Part shown: positions 1 through 10,648 of the stretch, in pieces | How positions within the stretch are numbered: position 1 is the first letter of the stretch | How the letters are laid out: the number at the start of each line of letters is the position of its first letter | Source of the DNA: Isoetes taiwanensis | Lineage: Eukaryota > Streptophyta > Lycopodiopsida > Isoetales > Isoetaceae | Reading direction: 5' to 3' | Assembly: GCA_021234155.1 (NCBI GenBank) | Contig: JAJEKV010000015.1 | Coordinates: 8,964,458-9,028,457 of the forward strand | Length of the DNA stretch: 64,000 nucleotides | Translations under genes and position numbers: made by a program | Notes under the pieces: generated by a model | What the model was told of the DNA's origin: nothing | What the model saw: the letters and a program-made list of their open reading frames with translations, nothing else | Databases searched by the model: none

Positions 1-693
1 ACTCCATTCTGGAATGAACATGCCTGTAAATAAACTACCATATTTTATCTAAAATGGAAGATCACCTTGTGTATTGAAAAGCACTTCCTGAAGTATAAAT
101 TGAAATGATGTTCTTCAAACAATGATAACGTTTGCAAATTTCTTGAACATATTTCTTGCAAAATGGTTGAGCATGCATTGGAGAAATCTACAACACTGTA
201 GTTTTGAAATAGCCATAAAGTATAATACAACAAATTAAGCACAATTTTGCTATGGTGCTAAAAAGCTAACTGAGGGCTTAATTGAAGCAAATTGCTTGCC
301 TTTCCATCTCATCTACTTTCATAATACATAGAAAATCAACAATGCAATCTCAAATCGTGCAAGCAGATGGAAAGCTTAATAATGCATGGTGATCAGGCAT
401 GTTATGTGCCATAAAATACATGTTTATGCAGCAAGAATGAGCATTTTCAGCCATAACAGTTAAAGCGTCAGTATCCTTTTCTGCACTCAACTTCAAACAT
501 AAAGCAACTGCACCATTTTGGGTCATACAAATATGTTCATGTGCATTGGCGTGATTCCTCAGATACAACACAAAATTAAGGGCTTGTCCTTCCAATATGA
601 TCAACCCTATGAACTGCAATTGTATAAAAAGTACATAAAGGAAAGAAGAGAGGAACAATGGAAAAATACAAATACTTTGTTTCTTGATCTGAA

Positions 694-806
694 AATTCTG
701 GACTAATTGGCAATGACAGAATTATTACTTTGCCTTTAGCCAACGACAATCTAAGAATTCTGGACTAATTGGCAGTGTCAAAATTATTACTTTGTCTCTA
801 GCCAGC
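694..806. repeat. Two-copy tandem duplication, period about 62 bp
   Basis: The phrase beginning AATTCTGGACTAATTGGCA starts at 694 and again at 756, followed in both cases by an ATTATTACTTTG core and a TAGCCA end. The copies have diverged slightly. Confidence 0.7.
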
Positions 807-1114
807 TTTACAAAAGAATGGGTAAACACGATAAATGTAGATTCCAGTGCATTTAACAGCCTATGCTGAGCATAAATTAAATGCTACATACCTGATGTTG
901 TGACTTTGATCTTCAATACAGAAAAAATAACCCTTGCACAATACTACATCAAATTGTATACCGTTGTTGATGGATATGCTAGTAGCGAGACCTAAATATA
1001 TAGGCTAAATGTTCTTGAAGTTCTTGTCCTAGAACCATCATATCTCTGCAAACAAACAATAGGAATAACAAACTATGCAAATATTAGACGGGAATAAATA
1101 TAGACTAACAAAAA

Positions 1115-1141
1115 CGTGTGTGTGTGTGTGAGAGAGAGAGA
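1115..1141. repeat. Compound (GT)n(GA)n microsatellite
   Basis: A run of GT dinucleotides passes directly into a run of GA dinucleotides. No other structure surrounds it. Confidence 0.9.
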
Positions 1142-1734
1142 AGGGAAATGGGGGCAGGTAACCTTTAGAGCCAAAAAATTTAATCGCTGTTAGCAGTAGA
1201 TACACCATACAAATGGTTTGGCAGAATAAACATGAGTCTTGAATGTGAATATATCACATGTTATTTGTTTGTGGCCACAACTCCTATGGAGCCCACGAAA
1301 CATGGCTCAAAACCTATGCAAGAATCATCAAAAAAAATAGAAGGATGAAAAAAAAAACCAATTTGGAGGTGGCCACCACAAAGACATTGCTCTTCAATAA
1401 GCATTGCTCTTCAATAAGATCATCTTCAATAGATAGAGAATAATGAGATAAAACTTTACATGTTGCTGCCATGGACAATATCGCCAGCATCAAATAACAG
1501 CCTGTAAAAACAAATCGAAAAGCAAAAATTGAGAAACCTCTTGGAAAGCTTTTGTAAAATCGAAAGAGAGATGAATATATCCGCTCCTCTAGAAACTTTC
1601 ACAGAAACCCAGTACTGAAGAAGATTATATGCGGCATATGCAAAATCTGCGTCACTGATTGCCGCACAACTAAATTTTACACCAGAGGAAAAACCCATCT
1701 GGCATCTTGCAGAGGTATCGAAAAGAGAAAATAC

Positions 1735-3500
1735 CTGGAAAGTACATGAACATTCATAATACCAATCAGCATTGAAGAACAATGGGTCCTAGACTAAGCA
1801 GCGGACGTGTAGATTGATATGATCTTAGATTACGTTTAGACTTAAGTCTTATGCAAACGATCGAGTTTTACTTAGGATTACAGTATGTGGAGCTAGCATT
1901 GATCTAGTAAGACACGTAAGCAGCCTCTATTACATTTACCATACTTTTCTTGCAAGCAGCAAAAAGCGTTGAAGACCTCTCGTTAAAAATGGACATAAGA
2001 GTTTTTACCTTTTCTTATGATGCTTAAATACTGGAAGGCAGTTTTTACATTCCAGCAAACATGAAGGCAACATGGACACTTTATGAACTCTAAAATGGTT
2101 GTGGATGCGTAAAGCATCATCTCTTTACTTAACTCTATCAAAGAAAGGGCAAAGCGGGAAGGAGAAAATAAGAGAGAACAGAAAAGCTAAGGTTGGGTTT
2201 TCAGATAAGCTACGCTTAGTGTTTTGCCAAAATGAAGACTAGCGGAGTGCTCTGATGCCTAATTCAGAACAGATTACAGCTCCAAAGCATCAAAGCATTA
2301 CCTTAAATGTATCGTGCAAAAAACGTCCTTCAAAGACCCGCCTCGAAATCTGAAAGCAAATTTGAATTGAGAAATCAATAAGAAATCAGTAAATAAAAAC
2401 ATCGCATGGAGCAAATAAATCCTTCTATGTTTTACCTCAAGACAATAAACGCGCACATCCAAATAGATAAGATGAGGCAGTCCAACTGCGAATCAGAGAA
2501 TCCAACTGCCAAATCGACAGAATCACATGCAATGCTCAAGCTTTTCTTCAGACAAACAAAAACATTCAGCTTTATCCGCAACTCCTATGCTTCAACTGCA
2601 AATAGAAAACGCTTTTACCTTGTGGTCTGGCCACAGCCGATTAACCCCAAGAACCCAGGAAAAGTGCTTCAGCCTGCTTTTCCACAGCCGAATAGCCCAA
2701 GAAAAACTCAGCTTTGCATGGATTACTGCACCGACTGAATTTAGAACTGGAGAAGATTGCAAATCGAGTGTGAAAATGAGAGGCATTTATTTTCATTCCT
2801 GGCAGTTACCTGATACAACCAGCAACCAAGCTTTCCGCTTTGGATGTCCTGCAATGAGCCTGCACCAAAAAATCGTTCATATGTAAGCATGCAAGTCGAG
2901 CTACAATGCTGGAAAAAAAATGAAGTGCTCCTGTTTCTGGAAAAAAACACATCTGCATAAGAGGTCTGGTCGCCTTTGCTTGGAAAAATAGGTAAGAATG
3001 GATTCAGAATATCTTCACCTAAATCAGCATAGCAATCTGGGTGCCAGAATGCCCTCTCCTTCAACAGCTCCCTCTGAATCTAGGAAGGATTGCTCTGGTA
3101 AAACCCTAGTGTCTGGCAAAGCAACGCTTTGGTGCCGGACTGGGCAAAGGAAGTCGATTGTGAAAGAACGTTTTGATGCTGGAGTCTCCTGTCTATGAAA
3201 AAAAAAAACATCTTCGTAAGAGATCAACGCTTTTGGAAAGAACAGATATCTTCAACAATCGTTCTCTAATAGATATCTTCAAGTTTTGATCAGTGAAAAA
3301 ATAACTTCAATGGTTTTCGGTTCTACCTGCTGATTTTAGCTGACTTTTCCACCAAATAATCTGATTTCGCTTCCATCTTGAGCAGACCAGAAACAGATGG
3401 ATAACAATAGATAAAAAGAAGGGCTATGGTGTTTCTAAGCTCGACGATGCCTTGCACGATTTACTCCAAGCTAATAAAAAATAGGGGCTGCAGGGCTTTC
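1735..3500. other. Anonymous stretch, no gene supported
   Basis: Several frames of 60-120 codons occur on both strands around 2400-3230 and overlap one another antisense, so none can be preferred. There is a diverged local repetition: the phrase near 2915-2985 (GGAAAAAAA, CTCCTGTTTCTGG, CATCTGCATAAGAG) resembles the one near 3178-3240. A CTTGCACGATT phrase occurs on both sides of the small transposon at 3504-3689. I see no recognisable protein. Confidence 0.4.
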
Positions 3501-3503
3501 TCA

Positions 3504-3689
3504 GGGTGCTTTCCCATGGGCAGAAAACCTCCAGGCTTCTTGAAGGTCAGGTCTGTTTGTCCGATGTTCCCATGAGCTGAAAACCAGGTGGCTGAGGTTA
3601 AGAACCTCGTCTAGAAAAATAATCGCGAGGAATACTTTTGGACCTGGGCCTGACCTCATCCAGGTCCGGCCGTCCATGGGAAAGCACCC
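3504..3689. mobile_element. MITE, PIF/Harbinger-like, with TCA target duplication
   Basis: The element is 186 bp. Its left end GGGTGCTTTCCCATGG (3504-3519) is the exact reverse complement of its right end (3674-3689). It is flanked by TCA at 3501-3503 and TCA at 3690-3692. Three-base TNA target duplications and G-rich termini are typical of Tourist/PIF-Harbinger MITEs. There is no coding capacity, so it would need a transposase in trans. The assignment to superfamily rests on the TSD and the termini only. Confidence 0.8.
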
Positions 3690-3784
3690 TCAGCAATTCC
3701 TTGCACGATTCGCTCCATCCTTGCAACGGCAGCTTAATGGAGCAACATGCATGAGCAGAATGGAAGTGAAAACCCTAAACCCGT

Positions 3785-3930
3785 ATGATAACCGAGAAAA
3801 TGAAAGATAAGGAATTATGCCGGAAAAAGCGTTAGCGCCGGCGTTAGCACTGCCGGAATGATAACCGAGAAAATGAAAGATAAGGAATTATGCCGGAAAA
3901 AGCGTTAGCGCCGGCGTTAGCACTGCCGGA
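3785..3930. repeat. Perfect 73-bp tandem duplication
   Basis: The two units (3785-3857 and 3858-3930) appear identical, each running from ATGATAACCG to ACTGCCGGA. Identity suggests a recent duplication or an assembly duplication. Confidence 0.85.
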
Positions 3931-4132
3931 AAAAAACTTTTTAAGTAGATCTACTTACTTAAAAAGTTTTTGGGGGTTTTTGCTGATGCCGGTGTGCCCT
4001 TTCCGGCCGCCGGATGTTACGCTTTTTCCGGCCATGTAACGCTTTTTCCGGCTATTTTCTCTCTCTTTCAGTTTTCTAAACCCGTCCTCCTCAGCCGCAA
4101 AAGAAATATGATAACCGAGAAAATGAAAGATG
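3785..4132. mobile_element. Two partial fold-back MITEs abutting at a palindrome
   Basis: The right end of one copy (inverted repeat 3931-3949) directly meets the left end of another (3950-3971), making a perfect AGATCT centre and a long hairpin. Both ends belong to the family seen complete at 4393-4665. The upstream piece contains a perfect 73-bp duplication (3785-3857 and 3858-3930). The downstream piece loses similarity near 4132, inside the phrase ATGATAACCGAGAAAATGAA, and has no right end. Confidence 0.7.
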
Positions 4133-4392
4133 AAAATGATCCATCTTTCCAAATTTTTGTTTTCAGAGGTAGATTTAACACGTTTGTTATAAAGCATTAT
4201 TTTCTGTTGAAATTGAAAAATGCAAAGTTAATACATTGATGATACTGTCATTAGACAATTTCAATAACAAAAATATTTACAAAGGGAAATATTGTCTAAT
4301 CTTGCCTATATCATGCATATGGACGTTAAAGGCGAGGAAAAACACATACCCGGAGACGGGACGTGCAAGACAGCAGCCGTTACTGCGTTTAG

Positions 4393-4665
4393 TCTACTTA
4401 CTTAAAAAGTTTTGGGGTTTTCAGCGATCTTGGGTGTGCCCTTTCCAGGCGTAGGATGATTCGCTTTCAAGCCATGTAACGCTTTTTCGGCTATTTTCTC
4501 TCTTTTCAGGTTTCTAAACCAGGTCCTCCTCGGTAGGAAAAGAAATATGATAGCAGAAAATGAAAGATGAAGGAATTATCTTGGGAAAAAGCGTAACATT
4601 TGCGGGGAAAAGCGTTAAGCGTTAAGCGTTAACTCTGGGAAAAAAAAAACTTTTAAGTAAGTAGA
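4393..4665. mobile_element. Complete non-autonomous fold-back element (MITE)
   Basis: The element is 273 bp. The left terminus reads TCTACTTACTTAAAAAGTTT and the right terminus is its near-perfect reverse complement, ending AAGTAAGTAGA at 4665. Interior phrases (TGTAACGCTTTTTC, CTATTTTCTCTC, GAAAATGAAAGATGAAGGAA) match the partial copies at 3785-4132. I cannot read a clean target duplication, so the superfamily is open. There is no coding capacity. Confidence 0.75.
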
Positions 4666-4689
4666 TGTGATTGGGAATCTAGAATGCGA

Positions 4690-5305
4690 GGCTATAATCA
4701 CAAAAGCTGACTATAAAGCGGGGTAAGAGTTTTGATGACAAGACACTAGAAGCGCTATAAATTGCTTTCAAGGAGAAACCATATAAGGGCTGCACTAAGT
4801 TATTAGCCAAACTATACGTAACAACAACGAAAACATTAATAAAAACCAGGGAGATAACTTAGTGGGTTTATCGTTTATACAATTTCTCTAAGCAATTCAT
4901 AGTGCCTCTAGTGTCTTGTCATTAAAGCTCTTACCTTGCTCATAGCCGCCCTTGTGATTATAGCCTTGTTTGTAGGCAGTCTAGGATTCCCATGGTCCAT
5001 TGCATAATTCATTTACATTTTAAAATTTATCGCCTTTATGATTCTTATGTCTAGCTCATAAAGCAAGAATTCATTAGTTAGAGAAATTTGAAATTCTCGT
5101 TTGACTTGAAATAGGTTGCGTGCCCATATAAATCACCAAAAAGTCCTCCACACCTAGTTGGTCGGACCTCGTTGGTCAAAGTGTAAGAATTGTGACAAAT
5201 TTAGACATCTTTGGGCTCACAAAGATCGCCACTTCGCGATTTATTGAAAGCGAAATTGAGATCCTATCACACTGCAAGCGGTTAAATTAACTTGTTTATT
5301 TATGA
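4690..5305. repeat. Interspersed repeat, copy 1, with fold-back core
   Basis: This is highly similar to 11989-12679. The first 276 bp (4690-4965) form a fold-back element: GGCTATAATCAC and about 80 further bases are mirrored, imperfectly, by the right arm ending GTGATTATAGCC at 4965. The shared sequence then continues for about 340 bp beyond the fold-back. The natural unit is therefore larger than the hairpin, or a hairpin element sits inside a larger repeat. Compared with copy 2, this copy lacks about 100 bp near 5170. No coding capacity is seen. Confidence 0.8.
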
Positions 5306-5576
5306 CTAGAAAAAGTGCCCAACGTTGCTGGGCTTTTGTCAGGATTAAATTAAAAAATTAATATAAAGAAAAGGTTGATGACATTGGGTTTTTCCTCCTT
5401 TATTTTTGAAGGTTAGGGTTATTTTGCATATAGTAGATATATTTAAGAATAGGATCATCTTGATTGTCGTGAATGGGATGACAAACAACAAAAAAGTTTG
5501 AAAATAACAGGTTGGAAGTATGCCAACAAACACATCAGTTCACGCTTGACCAAAAAAAGCTCTCGCATGCAACTGT

Positions 5577-5780
5577 GCATTTCTATTCCTGAGCAGAAAT
5601 TGAGATGAATTCGATCACCCGAGCAATCCTAGTGTTTATTCAAACACCCTAAAAGTGATTATTTATTTTGATGACGTAATCTTGCATCTCTATTCCTTAT
5701 TGAGTTTTCGATCATCCGAGCAATCCTAGTGTTTATTCAAACATTCTAAACTTCATTATTTTTGTCGATGACGTCACCTT
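5577..5780. repeat. Two-copy tandem duplication, period about 100 bp
   Basis: GCATTTCTATTCC to TTCAAACACCC (from 5577) recurs from 5685 as GCATCTCTATTCC to TTCAAACATTC. Both units contain GAGCAATCCTAGTGTTTATT and a TGATGACGT phrase. Confidence 0.75.
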
Positions 5781-6019
5781 ATGCAATTGGACAAATGATT
5801 TTGATCCACAATGAGCTCGTTGCGTTTCACAAAAGATATCCCCCTTAGTCTTTTGCCTTATCATTCTTGAAAATGCAAGATCATGCATTGCGATGGCATG
5901 CTTCGTGTTGGGCAGATAGTTCCTTGAAGAACCTTGGGCGAATGCAATTGGACACATGAGTTTGATCTACAATGAGCTCTTTGCTTTTCACAAAAAAAAA
6001 AAAAAAAAAAAAAAAAAAA
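5774..6019. repeat. Direct repeat pair ending in poly(A) tract
   Basis: A 50-bp phrase (TGCAATTGGACA to TTTCACAAAA) at 5774 recurs at 5943 and is followed by 28 consecutive A residues (5992-6019). The A tract could be a retroposon tail or simple slippage. I see no retroposon body. Confidence 0.6.
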
Positions 6020-6828
6020 CATTGCTTTTGTGAAAATGCAATTTCATGAAAATTACATTCTTGTGAACAATGTAGAAATAGTTTTTTCCTATATCAGTTT
6101 ATTCATCTTTATGGGTCTCATATTCATCTTGCATTTCTGACCATCGATCTGGCGGATATTTCGTGCTTTATGCCAGATCAAAGGCCATCAGAATTTTGAG
6201 AAAATAAATACAAGCCAAAGTCAATAGTTCAAAACGAACATGTGGCCCGTTGGAAAAAAAAGTAAGGCCAACAAAAATTGAACACAATGGCAGCAAATGG
6301 GCAATACAGCAGACTGCCGGAATGCAATACAGTGGATAGTTGAGCCAAATTGAAGATGCGGAATGCAACAAGCAGCGTCTAAACTCTTCTAGAAACATGC
6401 CCATGTGTCGGGGCTTGAAGGATTTGAAACTCTGGCCAAAGCCAACCTCATCTAGAACCCAAAGGAACAAGCCCTTCTCCAAACTCAATCCATCCCGGTA
6501 AGCTTATAAGCATATCCCGTAACCTCCAGCAAATACAAAAGCATAAATATTGCGGGTTTATGAATAAAGAAGATTGCAATGCATTTTGAGAAGCTTTTTC
6601 ATAATTAAGTTATTTATCATATGCAAACACTATCAAAGAATTTTAATATCTTGAAGCGCACATTGACCTAGATCGAAGAAAACTTTAATTTGATATAAAG
6701 TAATTGATAAACAATGTTTTCAGCTTATTTGACATAGTAGTCATCCTTCTTCACAACATCAAGTTAGATGGATTGGCATACAATGAATGGGTTAAGCTGC
6801 TAGGTTCCTGCTAAAAACATAAAAATCC
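6020..6828. other. No gene recognised
   Basis: A minus-strand frame of 106 codons (6488-6168) is open but matches nothing I know and has no obvious splice context. The remainder up to the bHLH stop codon is AT-rich and would be the 3' flank of that pseudogene. Confidence 0.4.
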
Positions 6829-7345
6829 TTATGCAACAGGAGACCTTAAGACATGATCTTGAGAAGTGTATTGCAACTGGTGGCATCCATTACCACATGG
6901 CCATGCCTGGATAACCGGGTAAAGGATTTGGCTTGCCTGATTGAGCTTGTATTTTGAGCATGAAATGCGGCTGCATCAGCAGCATGAGCAACTGCATTGC
7001 TGCAGCGTGATGCATAAAGGTTGGTGGGATAGAAACAGTCTTAAGTTGTTGTTCCAATCATTCCTTCTCTGCCTTCAAACTAATTTTCTCATTGTGAAGT
7101 TCGTTCTTCTCAGTCTGCATCAAGGCACAACATGGATAATAAACAAATAGTGCAGTTATAACAGTACTGTTAAGCTAATAATGAGATGGTACCTTGAATT
7201 CTTTTGTGGAATCTTTGTTCAACTCTTTTAACTGCTGAGGTTCTGCATGAAGCTGCATCAACACATAAACTGCATGTTGAATATTGTGTTTTTGTCTGCT
7301 TTTGGTGGTTGTCGTGGCTCCAATTTAGTAGATAGTTGTAGAAGT
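6829..7345 (-). pseudogene. ILR3-like: ILR3-like bHLH transcription factor pseudogene (C-terminal half)
   Basis: Read on the minus strand, about 7345-7193 encodes the second half of a bHLH domain (TKLEPRQPPKADKNTI) and the start of the following zipper (AEPQQLKELNKD). A 76-bp GT-AG intron (7192-7115) follows. The second exon (7114-6829) continues with TEKNELHNEKISLKAEKE, then GYPGMAMW, and finally TSQDHVLRSPVA before a TAA stop. This is the signature end of plant IVc bHLH factors of the ILR3/bHLH104/bHLH34 type, which regulate iron-deficiency genes in the nucleus. Lesions are a frameshift in helix 2, TGA in the zipper (after KAEKE), TAA after MAMW where the family has Q, and a frameshift before TSQDH. 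Helix 1, the basic region and the N-terminus are not found. The retained intron indicates a duplicated, not retroposed, copy. Confidence 0.85.
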
Positions 7346-7597
7346 GTGGGTTGAAATAATTCCTAATTAAATATAGAATGTATAATAGCATGAGAATAGT
7401 CTTTATACAACTTGCTTATATTTAACCTATCCCTGCGCATTTTTTCACGTCATGCTTTGTTTCCAATCCCACTACAAGATTCATCGCTAGACCTGTCAAA
7501 ATGATAGACCAACAGACACATTAAGTGGTAAAAATAGGCTACATAAATAGTCCTAAAAGTTTCCCTATGCATGCTTATTAAAATGAATAGTAAGTAC

Positions 7598-7965
7598 CTT
7601 TGTTCTCCTATTATCAACAATCAATTCAAGGCAACTCTTAAACCAGTTGCATTTAGAACCTTATACATTTCATTGCCAAATTCATCATGTTGTGCTCTTG
7701 CAAATACAAATCCACGCTTGCAAAACTGCTCTGCAGGCAATGTTCTAACCCTCTAAGTACACGTATGCACGCTAGCCACATTGGACACTTGCCTCCATTC
7801 TAAGCTCATATCTGTGATGTTATTGATGCCATCTGATGCATCTACATCCTTTTCATTTCCATGTGTCGAGGTTGCATCTCTGATGTCCTCAACCAAGCCA
7901 TCATCTTCTGCACTTATTAACTCATCATCAGATTGTGCTCCTACATCTAAGTCTTGCACATGCAA
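7598..7965 (-). other. Exon-like minus-strand block, product unrecognised
   Basis: The minus strand reads an acidic stretch (7965-7753, rich in D and E, with LISAEDDGLVEDIRDA). With one frame change near 7750 it continues as KRGFVFARAQHDEFGNEMYK and LNATGLRVALN, then meets a stop, ending near a GTAC donor at about 7597. It reads like a conserved protein segment with a frameshift and a stop. I do not recognise it. It lies upstream of the bHLH pseudogene on the same strand but does not resemble the missing bHLH N-terminus, so it is probably a separate gene fragment. Confidence 0.35.
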
Positions 7966-8276
7966 AAGAAAAATGCTTTGGAAGAATCCTTGGCACCAAT
8001 GCTTATGATATGCACATAAACCTATCTAGATATACCCAGTTCAATTTAAAGAGGACTACATATCTCTAGGTGGTGATAATTTTATTGGGCTAAATTGGAT
8101 GTTTGTAACTAGGGTTTCCCTTATGGAAAATTTGGAAGTTGGTAAGTTTCGTACTTGGCGAATTTCACAATTTAGAAGTTAGCTAAGATGGCGCATATTT
8201 TGTTTTATTGAAGTTAATACATAGTACTCGAGGCGAATTTTTCACAAAGACCATTGAATTTTGTAGTAAAGATTGA

Positions 8277-8345
8277 ATTTTGTATGGGTCCCATGACCTA
8301 TTGGTCTCCGTGGACGTTAAAAAAACTATTCTATTCTATTCTATT
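8277..8345 (+). mobile_element. 5'-truncated LINE 3' end with (CTATT)n tail
   Basis: The stretch GGGTCCCATGACCTATTGG, TCTCCGTGG, GACGTTAAAAAA and (CTATT)n closely follows the 3' end of the LINE at 40940-46776 (GGGTCCCATAGGCC, TTGGTCTCC, GTGGGAC, (ATTCT)n). Only the terminal 70 bp or so are present, as expected from abortive target-primed reverse transcription. Confidence 0.7.
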
Positions 8346-8707
8346 CATTATTTTAAACAGGCAAAACAAATCTAGAAACTAATAAATTACAAAGCTTTGA
8401 AAATGTTGTAAGCAAAAGTTTATTCTGAAGGCCACCTTCTATACCCTATATTGGGTACCAATTACATCTTTCTCCATTGAACATCTTAAGAATGCCAATT
8501 TGTATTAACCCCATATATATGTTACTAAGATTTTCTAGTTCAATAATAATGTGATGTAATCTATGTTACATGTTTGTTACTAATTAAGAATGACAATATC
8601 CTTATTATGTGTCAGCTTCAATAATTACATTGAAATGTCCATTGAACAATTCCTATTGACCATCACCTTTGTTCTATAATACCCTCCTAGAAGGTATTTA
8701 AGGTTAT

Positions 8708-8861
8708 GCAATGTGGTTGGGAATCTAGAACGCGAGGCGAGATGCAAGTCTTGGCTCATGGTACGTTTCCATTGGCTTTAAAGCAATGCAATGTGATTGG
8801 ATATCTAGAATGCGAGAGGCTAGACGCAAGTCCTGGCTCACGGTACGTTTTGGCTCTAAAA
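8708..8861. repeat. Two-copy tandem duplication, period 80 bp
   Basis: GCAATGTGGTTGGGAATCTAG starts at 8708 and its diverged copy at 8788. Both contain AAGTC(T/C)TGGCTCA and GGTACGTTT. Confidence 0.8.
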
Positions 8862-9668
8862 CTCACTACAAGACAAAACAAAGTCGGCAATCATAGCCTT
8901 GAGCAACCGGACTTCCAAGCGAGGCACCATAGTGGAGCTTTCATATCTAAAGCTCAAGGCATGAGATTTTTGGACTTCGAAGTTTTGGACTTCCAAGTTG
9001 GACCTGAGCAGCCCTTATCCATATGCACTGAGTTCTTTTATTTTGAGGACCATGTTTCAATGTTTGCACGCATATTATTCCTTAATCATTGGTTGTTCAT
9101 GGTTTTGACGCATAGAATCTAGTGTCATTGGGTATGGTTTGCACTTTTGACTCCAACTAGACCCCTTGCCTCATGTCTAACAACCATCAACTCATATGTA
9201 ATTGTGTTTCAAATTTTTCTTTTTTTTTTTTTTTTTTTATTTTCTTGGTTCTGCGCCGCAATCTAAATGCAGCGGAGTGTGCCATGTGTAGCTATCCCAG
9301 CATGATCAATCATCAAGGGAAGTTCGAGGTGCAGAGCTAGATAGATTGCACCGCCATTGCCGGATTTGGGAAGCGATGTCAAATCTTTGTTCGGTTTCTT
9401 GTGTTGCGAGGAGGAATAGCATCTCGATAAGATGTCGAACACCTTTTTTTTTTGCCAATCTCAACCTTTGCTTCTAGAAGTCTGTTGAAGCTTTTGTTTT
9501 GGCGATTTTCAAAATACTAGATCGTTGGGCTGTTCAAATACCTCTGCGGATCTTCTCTTCTACCTTGTTGGATCGATTTACGAAGCTTGCTTGGCCCCAA
9601 ATCTGCCTCAAATACTCCGCCCATGGCTATCTTTGTCTCCACACATGGAAAAAATATTACGGAGAACC

Positions 9669-9765
9669 CATTAGTTTGGCATGCAATAATACTACGAAAT
9701 CCGAATCTGTTAGTTTCCACATTAGTTTGGCATGCAATAATACTTCGAAATCAAATCTGGAAATA
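9669..9765. repeat. Two-copy tandem duplication, period 51 bp
   Basis: CATTAGTTTGGCATGCAATA is found at 9669 and 9720, followed by ATACTACGAAATC and ATACTTCGAAATC respectively. Confidence 0.8.
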
Positions 9766-10648
9766 CAAATCCCATTAGATCAAATCCATGGAGACGGTGC
9801 TCCAAATTTAGGGAAATAGGTGAATGGCTTGCGGATGTTTCTGTTTGATCTTCTGTGAGGATATGTAGTCTCAACTTTATTATAGCAAGGTCAAATTTTG
9901 AAGCTGTGGCATTCATAAATATTGCGGTATAAGCAACATGCATATTGCTATGGGCCCTTTGAATGTTTCTTAAAAGCAAGCAACCCCATAAAATCAAGTT
10001 TCCTATCAAAGGCAACAAAATCTGCACCTTGCACATGTTATGCTAGCGAAATTTAAGCCGGACACTTGGGATTGCATAAGCGATTGCAACCCTAAAGGCT
10101 TTTGAGGGTACACCATTTTGTGCATAGTTTAAGAAAAGATGAGCATTGAAAGTCAACTCTTAATGATGCCTTTGTTATTGTTTTAGCCACATAGACTGAA
10201 TAGGAGGAAACAAGCAGAGATCACTTTACCATGCATGTTTTACAATTTTTGCAAGGATATGAGCTTGATTTTGCATTTTAATCATTTCGTTGTATGTGCA
10301 AACCCACTGTAATCTCTGGCGCAGAGACTCGGTTTCATGGCCAAGGAAAAAGCCTGCATGCCAAGGAAAAGGCAAAAAAAATGAGAACCACCATGCCAAT
10401 TTTAGTACTTGAGCCGTAGGTGTGCATTGGAGAAAAGGAAAATCAAACTTCAATCCACTTTCCAATATATTTTTGGATAGTTTATATGAATAGCATGCAC
10501 AAATGCAGGGAATGTCTTAAATATTGATCAAGTGCACGAAATATTGGCCATTGCTAAAACTATGTATTAGAAGAACCATGGGTGAATTATGTAGTAGAAC
10601 TATGAGTATATATTTATGCATATTTTGGCAGATGCCAGTGCCTTATAC

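Larger units (their letters stand above)
66..1734 (-). other. Exon-like segments of an unrecognised minus-strand gene
   Basis: Three short open stretches on the minus strand are bounded by plausible splice sites. One runs from 1734 to 1538, after a TTCCAG acceptor and before a GTTTC donor. One runs from 978 to 892, after CTACTAG and before GTATGT, and contains GIQFDVVLCKGYFFCIED. One runs from 195 to 66, after ACTACAG and before GTGATC. A further frame of about 100 codons (658-350) lies between them. The composition is protein-like rather than simple-sequence, but I do not recognise a family and have not shown that the phases join. The gene could be intact, a fragment, or chance. RNA evidence would decide. 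Confidence 0.3.

Noticed and set aside
3785-3930. CRISPR-like spaced repeats
   Set aside because: There are only two adjoining units without spacers, in a plant nuclear context.
5992-6019. Poly(A) tail of a processed pseudogene
   Set aside because: The preceding sequence is a local direct repeat with no gene similarity and no flanking target duplication was found.
8706-9122. 138-codon open frame on the plus strand
   Set aside because: Its first third is a two-copy DNA duplication, the rest lacks any recognisable motif, and no promoter or splice context supports it.
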